Source of the DNA: Patescibacteria group bacterium
GTDB lineage: Bacteria > Patescibacteriota > Patescibacteriia > XYB2-FULL-38-15
NCBI GenBank assembly: GCA_018818855.1
Contig: JAHIRI010000023.1
Location: 1-19,446, forward strand
DNA length: 19,446 bases
Reading direction: 5' to 3'
Numbering within the stretch: the stretch's first letter is position 1; each line of letters starts with the position of its first letter. Position numbers and translations under genes: made by a program. Positions 13,876 through 19,446 of this stretch are shown here, in pieces. The notes under the pieces were generated by a model. It worked only from the letters and a program-made list of their open reading frames with translations, ran no database searches and was not told the origin of the DNA.

Positions 13876-15681
13876 ATGAAAAAAATAATTGTTTTTGCGG
13901 TAATAATTTTAGTAGTTGCGGGAATTTCATTTTTTGCTTGGCAGAACTTTACAAAACAAACAGATAGTTTTGATCAGCAGGCTTTGTCTTTGTATAATGA
14001 GTATTCAAAACTTCAAGAAGAAAATGTTCGATTATCAATGTATGGTTATGAAAATTACAACACAGAACAAATGCTTGATCAGATGAAAGTAGTAAGAGAT
14101 GGGGCGCAAAAAGTTTATGATTTATTTATTGACTTGCAAAAACAGGCTGAAAAAATTGAAAATAATTTTTTAGTTAGATTAAAACTAGTAAAACCTGTTT
14201 TTGCAGAACAAACTTATAGACAAAAATACGGTTTAGTTGGAGCTATTTTGTCAAAGGTTCCTGTTGTCGGCAAATTAGTTGATGGTTTTGACACAGTGCA
14301 TGAAAGCGCCCGTTTGGGAATTTACAAAGCCTATCAAAATTGTTCAGAAGTTGACCGTGATATTTTAGATGCAGAGTTAAAGAAAAACGGCATAAATAGC
14401 ATTGATGAAATTTTCACATGCAATTTTGTCAAAGTTGATAATATAACTCGGGAAGCTAGCTCATTGGAGGAGGGGCTGGGAGATTTATTTATTGAAGAAG
14501 TCAGTTTAGCCAAAGCAGCTGCTGAAATGGGCAAGGCTGGTACGTTAGCCTATGTCGATGGTATTTTAGCGGCAACCGGCGTTCAAAGCGTAGAGCCAGA
14601 CGTTTTGCCCGGCGACCTGGAAGATTTTTTAAAGATTATGCTTGATAAAGAAACTGTCACGGAATATTTGAAAAGCAAAGCTATAAGCACGGGATTTGAA
14701 ATTTTACATGAATCGGTTGATCCGGCCGCCGAATCGCCGAGTGACGATGACGCTGAAATAATAATCGCGACAGCTCAAGAAGTTCAAATCGCTATTTATG
14801 GAGTTTTAGCTGGTGAAATAGACAGCGCTGAATTAACCAAAAATGATCCGCGAACTGGTTTGATAGCTGGTCAAATTCAGCCATATGATCAATGGACTGT
14901 TAAAGAAAAAAGAGCTGTTGCGGAAAAATTAAATGAGCTAGAAAAGAACAAAACTTTAATGACTATGGCTAAAACAACAACGGGGAGCGCTCAAGTTAGT
15001 GTATCGGCCGGTGATTATGAAGTGATTGATATTGTTGAAAATGCTGTGCCTGTTGTTAATAAAGAGGTAAAAATAGACCAGGGAATGATTACAAGCATAG
15101 TTAATATGTTCGCCAGAATTGAAGAATTAAGAAAAAATCCTGTTTTAGTTCAAGAAATTTTTGAAAAAAGCCAAGTTTACGAACCGGGCGAAGAGGCCGT
15201 TTTGCGAGAGATTATTGAATTTGATCCGAGTATTTTTGATCTGTCTGGCTCTTTGTTTGTTCAGCCAACAACTTTTTCAATTGAAGAAGACAGTAGATTG
15301 CATAAGAAAGTAGGTAGTGGCACAATTGGTTTGTCGATTTTTAGTAGTAATATTAGCGGAAAGATTAATTTAGATGTTTGGGATTATTGGCAATGTCCCG
15401 AGAATGACGATCCTGAAATAGTTGCTACTTGTGTTGACAGTGAGGGTAATATTTATGATGCCGGCAGTTGGGTTAAGGGCTATCCGGTTGATATTTCCGG
15501 CGGCGATGTTACGGGTACATATAATCAAAAGAATGGCCAAATAGAAGCTTGGCTTGGACAGCACGCCTTTACGGGGATTTTTAAAGATGGCCGGGCTTCA
15601 GGCAGTTTTTATTACGAACTGCCAAACAAACAACGATTTTTATATTGGACAGCTGAAGTTAGCCAAAAAAGTATATTATAA
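13876..15681 (+). CDS. Membrane-anchored extracellular protein of unknown function
   Basis: This 601-aa protein matches no family I know. An N-terminal anchor or uncleaved signal (about residues 4-22, IIVFAVIILVVAGISFFAW) is followed by a largely helical, acidic outer region (about 30-450) with coiled-coil-like stretches and one Ala-rich segment (AKAAAEMGKAGTLAYVDGILAA). The C-terminal part (about 453-598) changes character to alternating beta-type sequence with many Gly, Ser and aromatic residues (GSGTIGLSIF, ISGGDVTGTYNQKNG, AFTGIFKDGRASGSFYYELP), resembling a small beta-barrel or sandwich. The only four cysteines (156, 182, 507, 519) are in pairs that could form disulfides. It is flanked by hairpins on both sides and looks monocistronic. 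A role at the cell surface is likely; anything more is guesswork. Confidence 0.85.
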   Translation: MKKIIVFAVIILVVAGISFFAWQNFTKQTDSFDQQALSLYNEYSKLQEENVRLSMYGYENYNTEQMLDQMKVVRDGAQKVYDLFIDLQKQAEKIENNFLVRLKLVKPVFAEQTYRQKYGLVGAILSKVPVVGKLVDGFDTVHESARLGIYKAYQNCSEVDRDILDAELKKNGINSIDEIFTCNFVKVDNITREASSLEEGLGDLFIEEVSLAKAAAEMGKAGTLAYVDGILAATGVQSVEPDVLPGDLEDFLKIMLDKETVTEYLKSKAISTGFEILHESVDPAAESPSDDDAEIIIATAQEVQIAIYGVLAGEIDSAELTKNDPRTGLIAGQIQPYDQWTVKEKRAVAEKLNELEKNKTLMTMAKTTTGSAQVSVSAGDYEVIDIVENAVPVVNKEVKIDQGMITSIVNMFARIEELRKNPVLVQEIFEKSQVYEPGEEAVLREIIEFDPSIFDLSGSLFVQPTTFSIEEDSRLHKKVGSGTIGLSIFSSNISGKINLDVWDYWQCPENDDPEIVATCVDSEGNIYDAGSWVKGYPVDISGGDVTGTYNQKNGQIEAWLGQHAFTGIFKDGRASGSFYYELPNKQRFLYWTAEVSQKSIL

Positions 15682-15759
15682 TATATTGACTACAATTTTA
15701 TGTTTATATTCACGAGGCAGGGGATAAATTTTAAATAATTTATTTAGCATGTGGATTTA

Positions 15760-15787
15760 AAAAATTCCGGCTTCGGTCGGAATTTTT
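15760..15787 (+). terminator. Terminator of the 601-aa gene
   Basis: AAAAATTCCG (15760-15769) and CGGAATTTTT (15778-15787) form a perfect 10-bp stem with loop GCTTCGGT; the T run is part of the stem. The rest of the 164-bp gap (15682-15845) is AT-rich and holds only this hairpin and the promoter element that follows. Confidence 0.78.
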
Positions 15788-15821
15788 AATGTTTAAATTT
15801 TCTTTTGAAGTTAAAATTTAG

Positions 15822-15827
15822 TATAAT
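15822..15827 (+). promoter_or_regulatory. -10 box for the lipid gene pair
   Basis: A perfect TATAAT lies 18 bases before the ATG at 15846, predicting a leader of about 12 nt. The -35 is not clear: TTGAAG at 15805 is too close (11-bp spacer), and TTTCTT at 15799 has correct spacing but poor sequence. Confidence 0.5.
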
Positions 15828-15845
15828 ATTAATAACTGCCAAATT

Positions 15846-16364
15846 ATGATGAATATTCCTAATATTTTGAGTTTAAGTCGTATAGTTTTGGCTTTTATTT
15901 TCGCCATACTACTTTTTAGTTCTTATAAATTTTTAGCGGCGGGGATTTTTTTATTGGCCATTGTGACAGATGTTCTAGATGGGTACTTGGCGCGAAAGTA
16001 TAACCAGATTACTTTACTCGGAAAAATTTTAGATCCGGCGGCCGACCGACTTTTGGCGCTTCTGGCTTTTTTAATTTTGTATTTAAATCATGGATTGCCC
16101 GCCGGGCTCGCGATTTTCGCTATTTTTTATCATCTCTACATTGTTTTGGGATGGGTTTTGGTTTTTCAAATTAAAAATATAACTCTTCCTCATACTTTCT
16201 GGGGGAAGCTAAACTCTTTCGTTCAGACAATAATGTTTTTTGCAGTAATTTTTGATTTTTATCCAAACGTGTTTTTTGGAGCGGTAACCATAACGCTCGC
16301 CGTAGCTTTTATAAATTATACTTTCCGCGGGTTTGTCGCCCTAAATATTTTTAAAATAAAATGA
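15846..16364 (+). CDS. CDP-alcohol phosphatidyltransferase family protein
   Basis: This 172-aa membrane enzyme is predicted to transfer a lipid phosphatidyl (or archaetidyl-type) group from a CDP-lipid to an alcohol such as glycerol-3-phosphate, serine or inositol phosphate. The complete family signature D-x2-D-G-x2-A-R-x8-G-x3-D-x3-D is present: Asp42, Asp45, Gly46, Ala49, Arg50, Gly59, Asp63 and Asp67. About six hydrophobic helices cover the rest. The N-terminus NIPNILSLSRIVLAF is typical of PgsA-like members, but the acceptor alcohol cannot be decided. The next gene, a CTP:lipid-phosphate transferase homologue, starts inside its stop (ATGA, 16361-16364), so the two probably supply and use the same CDP-lipid. 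Confidence 0.93.
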   Translation: MMNIPNILSLSRIVLAFIFAILLFSSYKFLAAGIFLLAIVTDVLDGYLARKYNQITLLGKILDPAADRLLALLAFLILYLNHGLPAGLAIFAIFYHLYIVLGWVLVFQIKNITLPHTFWGKLNSFVQTIMFFAVIFDFYPNVFFGAVTITLAVAFINYTFRGFVALNIFKIK

Positions 16365-16906
16365 TTATTCTGCAAAGTTTATATTTTATGCTCCCGGCAT
16401 ACATCGCAAACATGGCGCCGGTTTTTGCAAAAAGATTTGGCTTGCTTAAATTTTTGGCGCGGCCGGTTGACGGCGGTCGGGAATTTAGCGGCAGAAAAAT
16501 TTTTGGCGAACATAAAACCTGGCGGGGATTTGTGGTTGGTATAATTGCGGCGATCGCTGGCGCATGGCTGCAATATTTTTTATATTCCGTTTCGCCATTT
16601 CGGGAAATAAGTTTTTTTAATTATTTTGAAGTGTCGCCCTGGTTTTTGGGATTTATTTTTGGTTTTGGTGCGCTTTTTGGAGATTTGATAAAAAGTTTTT
16701 TTAAAAGAAGAATTGGCATCGCGCCGGGTAAACCATGGATTCCTTTTGATCAGTTGGATTTTGTTTTGGGTGCTCTGATTTTTGTGAGTTTAATTTTTTT
16801 GCCGCCCTGGCGGGGGATTCTCGTGATAATTATTGTTACGCCAATTTTACATCTTTTAGCCAACCAGATTGGATTTATTTTAAAAATTAAAAATACGAAG
16901 TGGTGA
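16361..16906 (+). CDS. CarS-like (DUF46) CDP-lipid synthase
   Basis: This 181-aa membrane protein resembles archaeal CDP-archaeol synthase (CarS, formerly DUF46), which transfers CMP from CTP to a lipid phosphate. Shared landmarks are PAYIANMAPV (about 12-21), RPVDGG (34-39), FGEHKTWRG (48-56), GFGALFGDLIKSFFKRRIG (101-119), and FDQLDFVLGA (129-138). Four to five membrane helices separate them. Bacterial members of this family exist and their substrate is less certain. Here it overlaps a CDP-alcohol phosphatidyltransferase by four bases, which supports a CDP-lipid-forming role. An alternative is action on a polyprenyl or other isoprenoid phosphate. The family match is by motif memory, without a search. 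Confidence 0.82.
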   Translation: MIILQSLYFMLPAYIANMAPVFAKRFGLLKFLARPVDGGREFSGRKIFGEHKTWRGFVVGIIAAIAGAWLQYFLYSVSPFREISFFNYFEVSPWFLGFIFGFGALFGDLIKSFFKRRIGIAPGKPWIPFDQLDFVLGALIFVSLIFLPPWRGILVIIIVTPILHLLANQIGFILKIKNTKW

Positions 16907-16912
16907 TTTCCC

Positions 16913-16941
16913 TTGAAATTTAAAGTGAAAAAGGGTATACT
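16913..16941 (+). promoter_or_regulatory. Strong promoter for a leaderless rsmI-metG-cvpA transcript
   Basis: TTGAAA (16913-16918), exactly 17 bp, then TATACT (16936-16941): five of six matches in each box with ideal spacing. Position +1 is expected about seven bases later, at 16948, which is the A of the rsmI ATG. The mRNA is therefore predicted to have no 5' leader. Confidence 0.8.
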
Positions 16942-16947
16942 CTGCTC

Positions 16948-17622
16948 ATGGGAAAACTATATATTATTGCCACGCCAATCGGAAATTTGGAAGATATTAC
17001 CTTGCGCGCTCTTCGTATTTTGAAAGAGGTTGATTTGGTTTTGTGTGAGGATACGCGACAGACCAGAAAGCTGTTGGAAAAATATGAAATAAAAACGCGG
17101 ACTTTAAGTTATCACCAGCACAGTAAATTGCAAAAGATTGAACAGATTATTGAACTTTTACGGAATGGAAAAAATTTGGCGTTGGTTTCGGATGCCGGTA
17201 CGCCGGCCATTTCCGATCCGGGCGGAAAATTGGTAGAAGAAGTTTTAAGAGCATTTGGCGATGAAGCAGAAATAATTCCAATTCCAGGGGCCTCGGCAGT
17301 TGCCGCCGCGGCGAGCGTTTCCGGTTTTCCGACAGATAAATTTTTATTTTTAGGATTTCCCCCGCATAAACATGGCCGCGCCGCTTTTTTTAGAATGGTG
17401 GCAGCAGCGGAAGGAACAATAATTTTTTACGAGTCCACTCACAGAATTTTAAAATCTTTGGAAGAATTACGGGTTGTGGCTCCGGAAAGACAGATCGCAG
17501 TTTGCAGAGAACTAACAAAAATGTTTGAGACAATCTATCGGGGAACCGTGAGCGAAGCTTTGGAAAAATTAAAAGCCGACACGATAAAAGGTGAGTTTGT
17601 TGTCGTAGTCAAAAAAAAATAA
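16948..17622 (+). CDS. rsmI: 16S rRNA (cytidine-1402-2'-O)-methyltransferase
   Basis: This 224-aa tetrapyrrole-methylase-fold enzyme methylates the ribose of C1402 in the decoding centre of 16S rRNA using S-adenosylmethionine. Family motifs are clear: LYIIATPIGNLEDITLRAL at the N-terminus, CEDTRQTRKLL, LVSDAGTPAISDPG (about 79-92), IPGASAVAAAASVSGFPTD, FLGFPPHK, and FYESTHRI. The protein ends at the core domain; the C-terminal extension of longer RsmI proteins (about 280 aa) is missing, which is common in small genomes. It is the first gene of an operon with metG (one-base gap). The start at 16948 coincides with the predicted transcription start. Confidence 0.95.
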   Translation: MGKLYIIATPIGNLEDITLRALRILKEVDLVLCEDTRQTRKLLEKYEIKTRTLSYHQHSKLQKIEQIIELLRNGKNLALVSDAGTPAISDPGGKLVEEVLRAFGDEAEIIPIPGASAVAAAASVSGFPTDKFLFLGFPPHKHGRAAFFRMVAAAEGTIIFYESTHRILKSLEELRVVAPERQIAVCRELTKMFETIYRGTVSEALEKLKADTIKGEFVVVVKKK

Positions 17623-17623
17623 T

Positions 17624-19141
17624 ATGGCAAAAAATAAAAAATTTTACATTACTACGCCGATTTATTATGTAAATGCCAAGCCGCACATCGGTCATGCTTA
17701 CACGACGATCACGGCCGATATTTTTGCGCGCTATCATCGGATGCGCGGCGAAGAAGTTTTCTTTTTAACCGGGACCGATGAGCACGGCGCTAAAATTCAG
17801 CAGATCGCCGACAAGGCCAAGAAAAGTCCGAAAGAATTTGTTGACGAAATTTCAGCCGCTTTTTCCGAGGCCTGGGATGTTTTAAATATCACAAACGACA
17901 ATTTTATCCGGACGACAGATCCGGCGCATGAAAAAGCCGTGGCTGACGTGACGCAGAAACTTTTTGACAAGAAATTTATTTATAAAGGAAAATACGAAGC
18001 GCTCTATTGCATTGGCTGTGAACAATACAAAACAAAAGCAGAGTTGGTTGACGGCAAATGCCCGGATCATAAATGCGAGCCGGAAATTCATACCGAGGAA
18101 GCCTATCTCTTCCGAATGTCTAAATTTCAAAACGAATTACTAAAATTAATCAAAAGTGACAAATTAAAAATCAGTCCGGAAACACGAAAAAATGAAATGA
18201 TTTCTTTTTATGAAAAAGAAGGATTAAAGGATGTTGCGATTTCCCGGAGAAAAGAAGTTGTTCCCTGGGGGATTGAATTACCGTTTGATCGCGACCATAC
18301 TCTTTATGTTTGGATTGATGCTTTTTTGAATTATTTGACCGGCCTCGGCTGGCCAAAAGATAAAAAATTATATAAAAAATTCTGGCCTGCAAATTTGCAA
18401 TTAATGAGTAAAGATATTTTGCGCGTTCATGCCACGATTTGGCCGGCAATGCTTTTGGCTATGGGCGAAAAATTGCCAGACGAACTTTTTATTCACGGAT
18501 ATTTTACGATTGACGGACAAAAAATGAGCAAGTCGCTTGGCAATGTTATTGATCCGGTTGAGCTCGCGCAAAAGTACGGCGTGGACGAGATTCGTTATTT
18601 TCTTTCACGGGAAATTTCTTTTGGGGAAGACGGCGATTTTAGTTTTATTCGCCTGGAAGGAAGATATAATGCTGACTTGGCAAACGGTTTGGGAAATTTA
18701 GTCGCCCGGGTTTTGGCAATGTGCGAAAAATATTTTGACGGAAAAACTCCGGAGAAAACTTCCGGCAGCGTAGAGCGGACTTGGCAGAGTTATGAGATAA
18801 ATATGGAGAAGTTCGCGCCGCATTTAGCGCTGAAAGACGTTTGGGATTTAATTGCTTTTTGTGATCAGTTTATAAACACTGAAGCGCCGTGGCAACTTGC
18901 AAAAGTTGATAAAGAGAGATTGTCGCGGGTGATTTATACTCTGCTTGAAACTATTCGTCATATTGCCTGGCTTATTACTCCGTTTATGCCAATGACTTCG
19001 GATAAAATTTTTGAACAGCTCGGCTTAAAACCGGAAACGGAAAAGAAAAAAAGTTTAGAAGAGGCAAAGAAGTGGGGCGGGCTTGTATCTGGAGGTAAAA
19101 TAAAAAAAGGCGCAGCATTGTTTCCGAGATTAGAAAAATAA
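17624..19141 (+). CDS. metG: Methionyl-tRNA synthetase
   Basis: This 505-aa class I synthetase charges tRNA-Met and initiator tRNA. The HIGH motif is at 21-24 (YYVNAKPHIGHAY) and KMSKS at 300-304. A zinc-binding insertion has Cys129, Cys132, Cys146 and His149 (or Cys151). The anticodon-binding helical domain follows (about 370-480). The C-terminal tRNA-binding (Trbp111-like) domain found in many bacterial MetG proteins is absent, so this is the short monomeric type. It starts one base after the rsmI stop, and the CvpA-like gene follows after nine bases, all on one transcript. Confidence 0.97.
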   Translation: MAKNKKFYITTPIYYVNAKPHIGHAYTTITADIFARYHRMRGEEVFFLTGTDEHGAKIQQIADKAKKSPKEFVDEISAAFSEAWDVLNITNDNFIRTTDPAHEKAVADVTQKLFDKKFIYKGKYEALYCIGCEQYKTKAELVDGKCPDHKCEPEIHTEEAYLFRMSKFQNELLKLIKSDKLKISPETRKNEMISFYEKEGLKDVAISRRKEVVPWGIELPFDRDHTLYVWIDAFLNYLTGLGWPKDKKLYKKFWPANLQLMSKDILRVHATIWPAMLLAMGEKLPDELFIHGYFTIDGQKMSKSLGNVIDPVELAQKYGVDEIRYFLSREISFGEDGDFSFIRLEGRYNADLANGLGNLVARVLAMCEKYFDGKTPEKTSGSVERTWQSYEINMEKFAPHLALKDVWDLIAFCDQFINTEAPWQLAKVDKERLSRVIYTLLETIRHIAWLITPFMPMTSDKIFEQLGLKPETEKKKSLEEAKKWGGLVSGGKIKKGAALFPRLEK

Positions 19142-19150
19142 TATATTTTT

Positions 19151-19446
19151 ATGATTCTTTTCGATCTCATTTTAATCTTAATCCTCGGTGGATTTGTGCT
19201 TTACGGGTTGTGGTTTGGTTTGATTAATACGCTTGGCGTTTTGGTCGGCACAATTGCCGGAGCGTTTCTTGCCGCTCGTTGGTATGAGCCGGTTGCCGAC
19301 TGGGCCGGGTTTCTTTTTGGCGGCCATACAAATCTCGCAAAAGTTGTTTGTTTTCTAATTCTTTTTATTATCATCAATCGTCTGGTCGGCCTTGTTTTTT
19401 GGCTCATTGATAAAATTTTTTCCTTTTTCAAAATCATTCCTTTCCT
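19151..19446 (+). CDS. CvpA-family membrane protein, N-terminal part (cut by window end)
   Basis: The reading frame starting at ATG 19151 runs off the window after about 98 codons. The visible part has an N-terminal helix (MILFDLILILILGGFVLYGLWFG), a Gly-rich second helix (LGVLVGTIAGAFLAARWYEP) and a third (VVCFLILFIIINRLVGLVFW). This order, with the early Asp and glycine-rich second helix, matches CvpA (colicin V production) family proteins, which are conserved but poorly understood membrane proteins. It follows metG by nine bases and belongs to the rsmI operon. Confidence 0.75.
   Translation, partial: MILFDLILILILGGFVLYGLWFGLINTLGVLVGTIAGAFLAARWYEPVADWAGFLFGGHTNLAKVVCFLILFIIINRLVGLVFWLIDKIFSFFKIIPF

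Noticed and set aside
15682..15845. Far-end att copy bounding an integrated island
   Set aside because: No sequence matching the tRNA 3' end was found in this gap; it contains only a terminator and a promoter element.
1..19446. UGA recoding (Gly) as in Gracilibacteria/SR1
   Set aside because: TGA ends the CDP-alcohol phosphatidyltransferase and CarS-like genes at sensible positions, and no conserved protein here has internal TGA.

Overview
The window looks like a piece of a streamlined bacterial chromosome of the Candidate Phyla Radiation / Patescibacteria type. This placement is an inference and no marker phylogeny was run. The grounds are moderately AT-rich DNA with long A and T runs, tight operons with 1-8 nt overlaps, almost no Shine-Dalgarno sequences (one clear exception at 13581-13585), promoters that sit at or just before start codons, a lysine-rich N-terminal tail on RpoD, and a shared repertoire (alpha-glucan phosphorylase, DUF378, CarS-like protein, MacAB-like exporter with two FtsX permeases). 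TGA is used as an ordinary stop, so there is no sign of the UGA=Gly code.

Layout. (1) 38-5556, + strand: an exporter operon of membrane-fusion adaptor, ABC ATPase, two MacB/FtsX-type permeases and a small membrane protein. It ends in a hairpin at 5581-5606 that also serves the convergent operon. (2) 5612-8650, - strand: alpha-glucan phosphorylase, then a Sua5/YrdC-type tRNA threonylcarbamoyl-AMP synthase, then a DUF389 membrane protein. (3) 8735-11865, + strand: dnaG and rpoD, the core of the classical macromolecular-synthesis operon, followed by tRNA-Asn(GTT) at 11923-11997. (4) About 12000-15690: an accessory-looking stretch downstream of the tRNA. It begins with a 32-bp perfect copy of the tRNA 3' end and continues with a 37-codon ORF, an ArsM-type methyltransferase, TspO/MBR, DUF378 and a 601-aa unknown anchored extracellular protein. 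(5) 15846-16906, + strand: a CDP-alcohol phosphatidyltransferase overlapping a CarS/DUF46-type CTP transferase, a compact lipid head-group module. (6) 16948 to the window end: rsmI, metG and the start of a CvpA-family gene, driven by a promoter whose predicted start point is the rsmI ATG itself.

How the parts fit together. Regions 3 and 6 are information-processing housekeeping. Region 2 joins carbohydrate breakdown with tRNA modification in one transcript. Region 5 probably activates and decorates membrane lipids. Region 1 moves an unknown substrate across a probably single-membrane envelope. Region 4 is the variable part. I see no CRISPR array, transposase, integrase or toxin system. The best leads are the tRNA-end duplication, the CarS plus phosphatidyltransferase pair, the leaderless small ORF coupled to arsM, the very long adaptor coiled coil, and the unknown 601-aa protein. 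I do not see a clearly novel multi-gene defence or biosynthetic system.
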